A DNA stretch of 14,621 nt from Acidimicrobiaceae bacterium (GCA_003485885.1 DNHM01000328.1:1-14621); one strand, 5' to 3'; numbered from the stretch's first letter, positions 6,949-14,201 are shown. Made by a program: numbers and translations. The notes: a model not told the origin generated them from the letters alone.

Positions 6949-7743
6949 GTGCATCCGATCGAGCGACTGCGTTATGTGGCCCGGGCCACCCATGTGCCAG
7001 CCGATGTGCTGGCCCGAGAAACAGCCATGGCATTGGCCGACTTCGTCGGTGATGATGCTGGCCTGTTGATCGCGTGTCGTCGCATTCTCGACCGGCAACC
7101 TGCGTCGGGCCCTTTGGTGTGGTTGGCGGCCCACGTATTGGGCGCGCCAAATCAACGCAAAGCACTTTGGGACGCGGTTGAGCTGCTTGAAGAAGACAGC
7201 ACCCAGCCGGCTCTGGCCTATTCGTTACCTGATGATGCGGTTGTCGCATCGGTCGGTTGGGCCGATGCACTCAGCACTCTTGCCCGTAAACGGGGTGACC
7301 TTGGGTTCGTGATTATCGACACCGACGGCAACGCGGAGTATCACATCGACCGGTTCATCGACGATGGACAGAACATCGTGACCGTCGATGCCGAAGCCAT
7401 CGCCCAGGCCGTATTCGGAGCGACACACCTGCTGGTATCGTTCGATGCTCTTGGGCCCGAACACGGCCTCGCACCCATCGGGAGTTTCCCTGCTGCAGCG
7501 GTTGCCTGCCATCTCGGCGTACCCGTATGGGGCATCGCTTCGATCGGGGTCGCACTCAACGATCGTATGTACGGAGGCCTGACCCGGCGGTGGAACGAAC
7601 AAACGACCGATTCGCGCTATCTGCGCGAGCGCGAGGAAGTTCCAACGACGCTGGTGGATCAGGTCGTCACCACTGCCGGTCTGATCACGCCAGAACAGGC
7701 CGTGCAAGCCGGCGGTTGTCCGATCGTGGCTGAATTGTTTTGA
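6949..7743 (+). CDS. eIF2B-like (initiation factor 2B subunit family) protein
   Basis: A 264-residue protein weakly resembling the eIF2B alpha/beta/delta and ribose-1,5-bisphosphate isomerase family. An N-terminal helical part (to about 85) precedes a Rossmann-like C-terminal part. There, FGATHLLVSFDALGP (156-170), a glycine-rich IGSFPAAAVACHLGVPVWGIAS (177-198) and a following loop match the family pattern of an aspartate/asparagine switch, a 'GT..A..A' helix and a 'PvyV' strand. Bacterial members act on phosphorylated sugars or methylthioribose-1-phosphate; this one is shorter than those enzymes and its substrate is unknown. The GTG start at 6949 fits the -10 box six bases upstream. MutY follows after eight bases and is probably co-transcribed. 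Confidence 0.65.
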   Translation: MHPIERLRYVARATHVPADVLARETAMALADFVGDDAGLLIACRRILDRQPASGPLVWLAAHVLGAPNQRKALWDAVELLEEDSTQPALAYSLPDDAVVASVGWADALSTLARKRGDLGFVIIDTDGNAEYHIDRFIDDGQNIVTVDAEAIAQAVFGATHLLVSFDALGPEHGLAPIGSFPAAAVACHLGVPVWGIASIGVALNDRMYGGLTRRWNEQTTDSRYLREREEVPTTLVDQVVTTAGLITPEQAVQAGGCPIVAELF

Positions 7744-7751
7744 CCCGACGC

Positions 7752-8642
7752 ATGGCAGCGGCCGGTGCTCGCGTAGCTGCGCCCACGAGCGTTATTGGTC
7801 CTCTGCAGGCCTGGGCTGAGAACGAATTACGTGACCTGCCGTGGCGTAGAACTCGAGATCCGTGGCACATACTCGTGAGCGAGGTCATGCTGCAGCAGAC
7901 CCAAGTGAGCAGGGTGGTCGATCGTTATCACGAGTTTCTCGAACGGTTCCCGACTGCCCAGAGCTGCGCGATCGCTCCGTCGTCATCGGTCATCGAGTTA
8001 TGGGCGGGTCTCGGCTACAACCGGCGCGCCGTGAATTTGTGGCGAGCTGCTGGTCAAGTCGTCGCACGCCACGACGGGGTGTTGCCTTCGGACTTGGCGT
8101 CGCTGCTCGCCTTACCGGGCATCGGGCCCTACACCGCCCGAGCCATCCAGGTATTCGCATATGAACACGACATCGCAGTGGTCGACACAAATGTGGGGCG
8201 GCTTCTCGCCCGTTGGACTGCGACCACACTGACAGCGAAGCAGGCTCAGCACATGGCCGACGAACTTGTTCCTGTCGGCTCAGGATGGCAGTGGAACCAG
8301 GGGCTCTTTGATTTCGCGGTCGCTGTGTGCACGAAACGCGATCCTGGCTGTTCATCGTGTCCAGTCGCTACTGCGTGCCGATGGCGAGGCAACGGCGACG
8401 ACCCAGCGGTGAACAGTGCAGGTGTGTCTGGCAAGCAGTCGACCTTTGTCGGATCCGAACGACAGGTACGAGGCCGCATCGTTGACGCCCTCCGGAACGG
8501 ACCGGTCGCTCTTGCCGATCTCTCTCACTTTGGACGCCCGGAAGACTCGAGGGGCGACATGATACGGATTGTTGATGGACTGGTCACCGACGGTCTTGCC
8601 AACCGTCGTCATGGCTTTTTGATGTTGCCTGACGAACGCTGA
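7752..8642 (+). CDS. mutY: A/G-specific adenine glycosylase MutY
   Basis: A 296-residue base-excision repair enzyme that removes adenine opposite 8-oxoguanine. The HhH-GPD core is clear: SEVMLQQTQV with catalytic Glu44, the helix-hairpin-helix LPGIGPYTA (121-129), and Asp145 in VVDTNVGR. The [4Fe-4S] loop is C193-x6-C200-x2-C203-x5-C209. The C-terminus (about 236-296) is a short winged-helix-like segment instead of the NUDIX-like 8-oxoG-recognition domain of E. coli MutY; actinobacterial MutY proteins have about this length, so it need not be a truncation. The ATG at 7752 is chosen; a TTG at 7740 overlapping the upstream stop (TTGA) is the alternative. No strong Shine-Dalgarno is seen, which fits reinitiation after the upstream gene. 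Confidence 0.94.
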   Translation: MAAAGARVAAPTSVIGPLQAWAENELRDLPWRRTRDPWHILVSEVMLQQTQVSRVVDRYHEFLERFPTAQSCAIAPSSSVIELWAGLGYNRRAVNLWRAAGQVVARHDGVLPSDLASLLALPGIGPYTARAIQVFAYEHDIAVVDTNVGRLLARWTATTLTAKQAQHMADELVPVGSGWQWNQGLFDFAVAVCTKRDPGCSSCPVATACRWRGNGDDPAVNSAGVSGKQSTFVGSERQVRGRIVDALRNGPVALADLSHFGRPEDSRGDMIRIVDGLVTDGLANRRHGFLMLPDER

Positions 8643-8735
8643 TCGAGTGGTTGTCGAGCGGTCGTCGCATGAGAGTGACGGAATTCACGTGCAGTCGAAC
8701 GGTGGGTTAACTCCATGCGCGTGCGAACTACGTTC

Positions 8736-8741
8736 TACACT
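8736..8741 (+). promoter_or_regulatory. -10 box for a leaderless start at 8748
   Basis: TACACT followed by CCCATC and GTG, again six bases. It argues for GTG 8748 rather than the upstream ATG 8715, because the box lies inside the longer reading frame. Confidence 0.5.
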
Positions 8742-8747
8742 CCCATC

Positions 8748-9602
8748 GTGAGCAGCTCGGGGGTGACGTTCTACGGCGTTCGAGGGTCGACGCCTTTCAG
8801 CGCGTCGACACATGTGGGCTTCGGTGGCAACACCTGCTGCGCCGTTATCGACATCCCGGACGAGAAGCCAATCATCCTCGATATGGGTTCCGGGCTGTTT
8901 GCCTATTCCCAGTCCCTCGGCGATTGTGCGCTCGAAGCCACTGTGTTACTCACACACCTGCATTGGGACCATGTGGCTGGCCTGCCGTTCTTTTCACCAG
9001 TGTTGTGTCCGGGCGGGTCGCTTGACATCTACGGACCTCCTGACGAGGGCCTCACTCTCGAGGGTGCCATTCGCACGCTCATCCGCCCGCCATTCTTTCC
9101 CGTCACCATCGATGATTTTGCCGGCGACCTGCGCATGCATGACCTGTGGTGTGATGAGCTCCAGGTCAGCACTGCCAAAGTGTGGGCCCGACCAGTCCCG
9201 CACACCAGCGCTACCAGTGGCTACCGGGTCGAGGTCGCAGGTAAGACCGTTGTCTACATCCCGGATCATCAGCAGCCGATCGATGACTCGACCAAGGTCG
9301 CTGACACGGTGCTCGAATTGTGCGACGGCGCAGATTTGCTGATCCACGATGGCCAGTACCCACAGGCGTTGTTCGACCAGCGAGCCCACTGGGGACACAG
9401 CACCCCCGACTACGCAGTCGAGGTTGCGCGCCAATCGGGTGTCTCCTCATTGGCATTGTTCTCACACGATCCGTCACACACCGATGAAGAACTCGCGGGC
9501 ATCGAACAGTACGCGCAGGACCTCGGCGAGAAGGCCGGGCTCTCGCAGGTCTTCTCGGCCCGCGAGGGTGTGCGAATTCCGCTAGCTGAGCTGCCGGTCT
9601 AA
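8748..9602 (+). CDS. metallo-beta-lactamase-fold hydrolase (phosphodiesterase/RNase Z-like branch)
   Basis: A 284-residue MBL-fold enzyme. It opens with VTFYGVRGSTP and FGGNTCC, typical of the branch annotated as cyclic-nucleotide or nucleic-acid phosphodiesterases. Metal ligands are seen in THLHWDH (His70, His72, Asp74, His75), PHT (His152), IPDH (Asp173) and FSHDPSH (His240). The GTG at 8748 puts the protein start eleven codons closer to the family N-terminus than ATG 8715 and fits the upstream -10 box. The stop overlaps the next gene's ATG by one base (TAATG), so the two are likely translationally coupled. The substrate is unknown; a cyclic phosphodiester or similar is a guess from the family. 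Confidence 0.85.
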   Translation: MSSSGVTFYGVRGSTPFSASTHVGFGGNTCCAVIDIPDEKPIILDMGSGLFAYSQSLGDCALEATVLLTHLHWDHVAGLPFFSPVLCPGGSLDIYGPPDEGLTLEGAIRTLIRPPFFPVTIDDFAGDLRMHDLWCDELQVSTAKVWARPVPHTSATSGYRVEVAGKTVVYIPDHQQPIDDSTKVADTVLELCDGADLLIHDGQYPQALFDQRAHWGHSTPDYAVEVARQSGVSSLALFSHDPSHTDEELAGIEQYAQDLGEKAGLSQVFSAREGVRIPLAELPV

Positions 9603-10120
9603 TGCCGATCTACGCGCTGGGTTCACAGGAGCCGACGATCGCGAGTGACGCGTACATTCACCCACAAGCGGTCATCATCGGCAGCGTCACAATTGGTAGC
9701 GAGTCATCGGTGTGGCCCTGCGCAGTCTTGCGCGGCGACGACGGCGAGATCATTGTTGGCGACCGAACCTCGATCCAGGATGGGTCCGTGCTCCACACCA
9801 CGCCCGACCTGTGGACCCGCGTAGGCGACGATTGTGTGATCGGACACCTGGTACATCTCGAAGGCTGCACGGTGTTGAACAAGGCTCTTGTCGGCTCCAA
9901 CTCTGTTGTTCTTCATGCTGCGGTTGTAGGCAACGGCGCACTTGTTGCGGCCAGTGCTGTCGTCCTCGGGGGTACCCAGATTCCCGACGGCGCCATGGCA
10001 GCTGGGATCCCGGCCAAGATCCGTGAGGGTAAGTCGAGCCCGGAGATGATTGCGATGGGTGCTGCGAGTTACGTCGAACGTGGCCATCGTTTTGCCAAGG
10101 ACCTTCGCAGAATCGACTAG
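9602..10120 (+). CDS. gamma-carbonic-anhydrase-like hexapeptide-repeat protein
   Basis: A 172-residue left-handed beta-helix protein of the gamma-carbonic anhydrase/YrdA group, normally a trimer with metal between subunits. Hexapeptide-type repeats run from about 15 to 140 (IIGSVTIGSESSVWPCAVLRGD and onward). His65 (VLHTT) and His82 (IGH) match the first two metal ligands. The usual third ligand, His in 'GHxxxxHGC', is Glu87 here, with a nearby His85 (GHLVHLEGC). So either the metal site is altered or another residue serves, and carbonic anhydrase activity should not be assumed. It starts on the overlapping TAATG of the MBL gene and ends the transcript, facing the EAL remnant. Confidence 0.85.
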   Translation: MPIYALGSQEPTIASDAYIHPQAVIIGSVTIGSESSVWPCAVLRGDDGEIIVGDRTSIQDGSVLHTTPDLWTRVGDDCVIGHLVHLEGCTVLNKALVGSNSVVLHAAVVGNGALVAASAVVLGGTQIPDGAMAAGIPAKIREGKSSPEMIAMGAASYVERGHRFAKDLRRID

Positions 10121-10125
10121 CCGAG

Positions 10126-10173
10126 AGTCGAACAGAAACCTGGCAGATCAGAAACCCGGCAGATCAGAAGCCC
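10126..10173. repeat. 16-base tandem repeat, three units
   Basis: Units at 10142-10157 and 10158-10173 match at 15 of 16 bases (shared core GGCAGATCAGAA). A more diverged unit at 10126-10141 matches at 11 of 16. It lies between the gamma-CA-like gene and the end of the EAL remnant and overlaps the remnant's stop codon. Confidence 0.6.
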
Positions 10174-11014
10174 AGGCGTTGTGGTGCATGGATCTGGGCG
10201 TGGACTCGGTCAAGACTTCGTACCGGCGTGAGCGCATTTCCCTGTCCACAATAGGTGCCTATAGCGACGACGTCACGAAGGTCACCGTGAGCCCCAACAC
10301 CTTTGACACAGGTGGGTATCGCCAGTGAAGAAATGCCGCGAACAAGTCCTGTCAGTACCGGGTTGGGCTGCGCATCGACTGCCAATTTGACCATCGCAGG
10401 TCGCCACTGAGCAAGATCGTCCAAGGACAAAGACCCGTCGCCAAACCCGTCGACGATGATTGGCACACCGAGTTCTCGCAACCCGTCGACAGTGTTTCGC
10501 TCGCGATCGCCAGCTCCGGCAAGATCTTGGCCATCGATTTCGAAGGCGATGGCTCCGCTACGAAGTCCTTCGGCAGTCAACGCATCATCGACGTGTTGAA
10601 CAAACTGTGATGCGGCGAGAGACTGCGTCGACAGATTGATTTGGACACGAGGAGCTTCGGTGCCATGTCAACACGGTGCTCGCCGACGCGCAAACCGCCC
10701 TGCCAAGGGACACCACCCATTACCGCAGGTAGCGCCCGGTCGGTAAGAAGTGCAAGGTCGGTCGCGGTGAGAAAGGTCGACAGCTTCGCTGGCAGGTCGT
10801 AGTGTTTGTTTCCTAGAAGAACATGGGCCCGCTGATTGAGATGTATGACGGTTTGCGCTTCAAGGTCGATAACTGCCCAGCCCTCGTAGCCCGTGTTCGG
10901 GGACTCAGTAGCGTTGCCTGATCCAGTCATCTGCCATGAGTTTCGTCGGTCGGAACTCAAATTCCCAAGTGAATAGGTCGCTGTGACTATGCGCGGGATC
11001 CCGTCGGACGCCAC
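10164..11014 (-). pseudogene. decayed PAS-EAL signalling gene (cyclic-di-GMP phosphodiesterase type)
   Basis: Two overlapping minus-strand frames make parts of one protein. The first (11014-10577) has a PAS-like stretch: WAVIDLEAQTVIHLNQRAH and GVPWQGGLRV. The second is open from 10667 to 10164 and continues as the back half of an EAL domain: RVQINLSTQSL, LRELGVPIIVDGFGDGSLSL, KGVGAHGDLR and YCGQGNALTPV. The switch of frame lies near 10645-10667, where the second frame meets a TGA upstream. The front of the EAL domain (the EAL motif itself and first metal ligands) and any GGDEF domain are missing between the parts. DDFG is DGFG and EGVE is KGVG, so catalytic residues are lost too. The GTG at 11014 lacks a ribosome binding site. 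All this fits a non-functional relic. Confidence 0.7.
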
Positions 11015-11028
11015 TAAATACTCAGAAG

Positions 11029-11050
11029 CTTGCGATTATCTTGCAATCAT
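11029..11050. repeat. two 11-base direct repeats upstream of the suf promoter
   Basis: CTTGCGATTAT and CTTGCAATCAT are adjacent and match at 9 of 11 bases. The spacing is about one helical turn, so the two sites would face the same side of the DNA, as in many operators. They lie about 27 bases upstream of the suggested -35 box. No regulator is known from the sequence. Confidence 0.35.
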
Positions 11051-11076
11051 AAGGAACATAGGTACGGCTCAAAGCG

Positions 11077-11104
11077 TTGGCTGAGGCCACGGAGTCCCTA
11101 GAAT
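11077..11104 (+). promoter_or_regulatory. candidate suf operon promoter
   Basis: TTGGCT (-35) and TAGAAT (-10, 11099-11104) are separated by 16 bases. Transcription would start near 11111 and give a leader of about 45-50 bases before sufB. A TACTGT at 11105-11110 is an alternative -10. Unlike other genes here, this transcript has a real leader with a Shine-Dalgarno. Confidence 0.5.
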
Positions 11105-11145
11105 TACTGTAACCCCAACTGATGCGCCCCCACCAGGCGTTCACC

Positions 11146-11153
11146 GAAGGAAG
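11146..11153 (+). promoter_or_regulatory. Shine-Dalgarno deciding the sufB start
   Basis: GAAGGAAG four bases before the ATG at 11158. It excludes the in-frame ATG at 11122 as the main start. Confidence 0.75.
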
Positions 11154-11157
11154 ACAC

Positions 11158-12561
11158 ATGGCGAACACTGACGTAGACCTAGGACTCGGCCGCTACAAAC
11201 TCGGCTGGAGCGACGAAGAAAACTACGTGTTCAAACCAAAGAAGGGTCTGTCTACTGACATCGTCAACGAGATGTCGTGGATGAAGGGCGAGCCGCTATG
11301 GATGCGTGACTTCCGGATGAAGTCTCTCACCCGATTCGAAAAGCGTCCCATGCCAAACTGGGGTGGCGACACCGACGGCATCGATATTGACAACATCTTC
11401 TATTACGTCAAACCAATGCAGGGTCAAGCTAAGGACTGGGACGACGTTCCCGATTCGATCAAGGACACCTACGAGAAGCTGGGTATCCCCGAGGCCGAGC
11501 GCAAGTACTTCGCTGGTGTCACTGCGCAGTACGAAAGCGAAGTCGTCTATCACAAGAACCGTGTCGATCTTGAAGAACAAGGCGTCATCTTCACCGACAT
11601 GGACACCGCTCTGCGCGAATACCCCGAACTGGTCCAGCAGTACTTCGGCAAAATCATCCCGCCGAACGACAACAAGTTCTCGGCCCTTAACTCGGCTGTC
11701 TGGTCCGGTGGCAGCTTCATCTATGTGCCGCCGAATACCGAAGTTGAACTGCCACTGCAGGCTTACTTCCGGATCAACACCGAGAACATGGGTCAGTTCG
11801 AGCGCACGCTGATCATCGCCGACGAGGGTTCGAAGGTTCACTACATCGAAGGTTGCTCGGCACCGGTATACACCACCGACTCACTGCACTCAGCGGTCGT
11901 TGAGATTGTGGTCAAGCCACACGCCCGTGTCACGTACACCACCATTCAAAACTGGTCGAACAATGTGTTCAACCTGGTCACCAAACGAGCCCGAGTCGAA
12001 GAGGGCGGCCATATGGAATGGGTCGATGGCAACATCGGCAGTCGGCTGACCATGAAGTACCCCGCGGTTGTCATGGTTGGACCCAAGGCATCAGGCACTG
12101 TTCTGTCCGCCGCCTATGCGGGCCCTGGTCAGCATCAAGATGCTGGGGCCAAAATGACCCACGCAGCTCCTGAAACCACTTCAAAGATCATTTCCAAGTC
12201 CATTTCCAAAGGTGGAGGTCGCACGAGCTATCGCGGTCTTGTCCGGGTCGAACCCGATGCATATGGCTGTAAGAGTTTCGTGCAGTGTGATGCGCTCATC
12301 CTCGATGACGAGAGCGTCAGCGATACCTACCCGTACATGGAGATTGGTTCGCCCGACGCAGTTGTGGGTCACGAAGCCACTGTGTCCAAGGTCGATGGCG
12401 AAGCACTGTTCTATCTGATGAGTCGCGGCTTGTCCGAGGAACAAGCAATGGGCATGATCGTCGATGGTTTCATCGAACCGGTCACACGGGACCTGCCGAT
12501 GGAATACGCCGTAGAGTGGACCCGCCTGATCGAACTCCAGATGGAAGGCTCTGTCGGGTAA
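11158..12561 (+). CDS. sufB: Fe-S cluster scaffold subunit SufB
   Basis: A 467-residue SufB, the scaffold of the SufBC2D complex on which Fe-S clusters are assembled in the cytoplasm. The family layout is complete, with an N-terminal helical part ([17 protein letters not shown]), the beta-helix core and the C-terminal helical part ([17 protein letters not shown]). Cys377 in FVQCDALIL, His405 and Glu406 in GHEATVSK match E. coli Cys405, His433 and Glu434, at identical spacing. No intein interrupts the gene, although actinobacterial sufB genes are a known intein site. It is the first gene of the operon; no SufR-type regulator precedes it within the window, where only the EAL relic is found. The next gene starts 48 bases on. 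Confidence 0.97.
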   Translation: MANTDVDLGLGRYKLGWSDEENYVFKPKKGLSTDIVNEMSWMKGEPLWMRDFRMKSLTRFEKRPMPNWGGDTDGIDIDNIFYYVKPMQGQAKDWDDVPDSIKDTYEKLGIPEAERKYFAGVTAQYESEVVYHKNRVDLEEQGVIFTDMDTALREYPELVQQYFGKIIPPNDNKFSALNSAVWSGGSFIYVPPNTEVELPLQAYFRINTENMGQFERTLIIADEGSKVHYIEGCSAPVYTTDSLHSAVVEIVVKPHARVTYTTIQNWSNNVFNLVTKRARVEEGGHMEWVDGNIGSRLTMKYPAVVMVGPKASGTVLSAAYAGPGQHQDAGAKMTHAAPETTSKIISKSISKGGGRTSYRGLVRVEPDAYGCKSFVQCDALILDDESVSDTYPYMEIGSPDAVVGHEATVSKVDGEALFYLMSRGLSEEQAMGMIVDGFIEPVTRDLPMEYAVEWTRLIELQMEGSVG

Positions 12562-12568
12562 AGGCCCT

Positions 12569-12591
12569 GTTGATCAACGCAGCTGCGGTTG
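12569..12591 (+). other. adjacent palindromes in the sufB-Cys4 gap
   Basis: GTTGATCAAC (12569-12578) and GCAGCTGC (12579-12586) are perfect palindromes side by side. Bases CAAC...GTTG around the second allow a small hairpin with a bulged G. They lie between the sufB stop and the next ribosome binding site and could mark an RNA-processing or expression-tuning site. Confidence 0.35.
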
Positions 12592-12597
12592 AAACCC

Positions 12598-12602
12598 GAG
12601 GA
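12598..12602 (+). promoter_or_regulatory. Shine-Dalgarno deciding the Cys4-protein start
   Basis: GAGGA seven bases before the ATG at 12610. It favours that ATG over the in-frame TTG at 12589. Confidence 0.65.
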
Positions 12603-12609
12603 CACCACC

Positions 12610-12978
12610 ATGCCAATGCGGCAAGACTGCAAGTATTTCGAGAGCCGCTCATACCCGAGTGGTGACACCGTCCGTAAGTGCGATCTTGATCTTGCCCCTG
12701 AAGCACCATGGCGGTGTCCCGAGAACTGCAGTTCGTTTACTCGGCGCCTCGCCGACGTCAACTGGCGGCACGGCACGTTGGTCACGCCGCCAACGCCAGA
12801 CGAGCCAAGTTCGCTGGGTGAAGATGACTCGATCGCAGCGTTGCTTGACTCCGCCGAAGAGATCGTGCGTAGTGCCGGTCCGGACATATTTGCCGATATT
12901 GAAGAAGAACGAATCGCTAACGAAAAAACCAACCGAGGTCTCGGTCGCTTTTTCCGCCGCAAGAAGAAAGAGAACTAG
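12610..12978 (+). CDS. small four-cysteine protein of unknown function inside the suf operon
   Basis: A 122-residue protein that I do not recognise. All four cysteines lie in the first 40 residues: Cys7, Cys24, Cys36, Cys40 (C-x16-C-x11-C-x3-C), with W34-R-C-P-E-N-C40 as the most distinctive part. This could bind zinc or an Fe-S cluster. The middle (about 56-100) is acidic and probably partly helical (DDSIAALLDSAEEIVRSA). The tail is strongly basic (RGLGRFFRRKKKEN) and may contact nucleic acid, membrane or an acidic partner. It sits between sufB and sufD, and its TAG overlaps the sufD GTG by one base, so it is made together with the scaffold proteins. A role in cluster assembly, carrying or sensing is inferred only from position and cysteines. 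Confidence 0.85.
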   Translation: MPMRQDCKYFESRSYPSGDTVRKCDLDLAPEAPWRCPENCSSFTRRLADVNWRHGTLVTPPTPDEPSSLGEDDSIAALLDSAEEIVRSAGPDIFADIEEERIANEKTNRGLGRFFRRKKKEN

Positions 12979-14201
12979 TGGACCCCTTTAATTCGGCCAC
13001 TCACTCCGTGGGTGGCCATGACCGTCGTGCGCAGGCATCGCAGCATCTCGATGGGGCTTCGCTGCCGAGCTGGGAGCTCGAAGAGTGGCGATATAGCCCA
13101 ATCGAGGACCTGGAACTTGAGCGATACGCAGTGGTGGATAACGCAACGCCGCTGGCAGCTGATGAACTCGCTGCGCTGCAAGTTCGGTACTCCACACCGA
13201 ACCTGGTCGTGACCCGCAACGGGCTGGTGATTCATGCACAGGGTGTTGTGGAGACCGATGCCTCCGACGATGCGGCTCGCTTAGACGCTAACGGTGACCT
13301 GTTCGGTGATATGAACGAGCTGTTTGCTCCCGCTCCACTTCGGCTCACGGTCAAGGCCGGGGCCATGATCGAAGACGACATCGTCATTGTTCACCTCATC
13401 GACCAAGATGGCGCTGCGGTTTTCACCCGGCTCGTTGTCGACGCTGGCGACTCCAGCGCAGTCAAGATCCTCGAAGTGTTCGAGTCGACCGACATCGATG
13501 CACTCGTTGTGCCCCAGATCGAGATTTCCTGTGGCGGCTCGGCCAACGTCGGGTACGTCGCCCAGCAGCAGCTCGGTCCTCGAGTGTGGCAGGTCGGTTC
13601 ACAAATCAGCGAGGTCGGCCAACAAGGCACCTTCCGATCGTCGATCGCAGCCTTCGGTGGGCACTACGCCCGGATGCGTTCTGACTGTCGTCTTCAAGGT
13701 CGGGGCGCCCACGGCGATCTCGACGCAATTTACTTCGGTGACAGCGATCAAGTGCTCGACTTTCGTACGTTCCAAGACCACAACGCACCAAACACCACCA
13801 GCAATCTGTTGTTCAAGGGTGTTGTCGACGATGCCTCCCGTGCGATCTACACCGGACTCATCCGTGTCTCCGAAGACGCTCCTGGCACGGTTGCCTTTCA
13901 AACGAACAGCAACATCAAGCTTGGTGCTGAGAGCTGGGCCGAGTCGGTGCCCAACCTCGAGATTGAGACAAACGACGTGAAGTGCAGCCATGCATCAACG
14001 GTCGGGCCGATCGACGAGGAACAACGCTTCTATCTTGAGACTCGGGGTGTGCCACCACATGTCGCCGATCAGCTGATCGTTGCTGGCTTCTTCGACGAGG
14101 TCATCGCCGACCTGCCGATCAAGACCACTGAAACATCGCTACGGGCTGCGATTGCGCAGAAGTTGGGCAGCGGAACACTTGGCGATGTGGTTCCAGCATG
14201 A
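12978..14201 (+). CDS. sufD: Fe-S cluster assembly subunit SufD
   Basis: A 407-residue SufD, the SufB paralogue in the SufBC2D scaffold, implicated in iron delivery. The N-terminus has the usual LPSWELEEWRYSPIEDLELERY segment, followed by the beta-helix core (DAIYFGDSDQVLDFRTFQDHNAPNT in parts) and a C-terminal helical part (ETRGVPPHVADQLIVAGFFDEV). His338 in CSHASTVGPID corresponds to the conserved His360 of E. coli SufD. Translation starts at GTG 12978, sharing its G with the preceding TAG, and ends in an ATGA overlap with the Rieske gene. This tight packing indicates coupled translation. Confidence 0.95.
   Translation: MDPFNSATHSVGGHDRRAQASQHLDGASLPSWELEEWRYSPIEDLELERYAVVDNATPLAADELAALQVRYSTPNLVVTRNGLVIHAQGVVETDASDDAARLDANGDLFGDMNELFAPAPLRLTVKAGAMIEDDIVIVHLIDQDGAAVFTRLVVDAGDSSAVKILEVFESTDIDALVVPQIEISCGGSANVGYVAQQQLGPRVWQVGSQISEVGQQGTFRSSIAAFGGHYARMRSDCRLQGRGAHGDLDAIYFGDSDQVLDFRTFQDHNAPNTTSNLLFKGVVDDASRAIYTGLIRVSEDAPGTVAFQTNSNIKLGAESWAESVPNLEIETNDVKCSHASTVGPIDEEQRFYLETRGVPPHVADQLIVAGFFDEVIADLPIKTTETSLRAAIAQKLGSGTLGDVVPA

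Noticed and set aside
10126..10173. CRISPR-like array
   Set aside because: Contiguous 16-base tandem units without spacers, and no cas genes nearby.
10050..10328. Plus-strand ORF of 92 codons after the gamma-CA-like gene
   Set aside because: Begins inside that gene, runs through the tandem repeat and lies opposite the EAL remnant, which has recognisable motifs on the other strand.
11296..11841. Minus-strand ORF of 181 codons opposite sufB
   Set aside because: Lies wholly inside the sufB coding region; sufB motifs prove the other strand.
11158..12561. Intein or insertion in sufB
   Set aside because: The reading frame follows the SufB family continuously at a normal length; no splice-site residues or extra domain.
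12411..12962. Minus-strand ORF of 183 codons opposite the end of sufB and the Cys4 gene
   Set aside because: It spans two well-supported genes and the gap between them on the opposite strand, has no ribosome binding site and a composition typical of antisense GC-rich frames.
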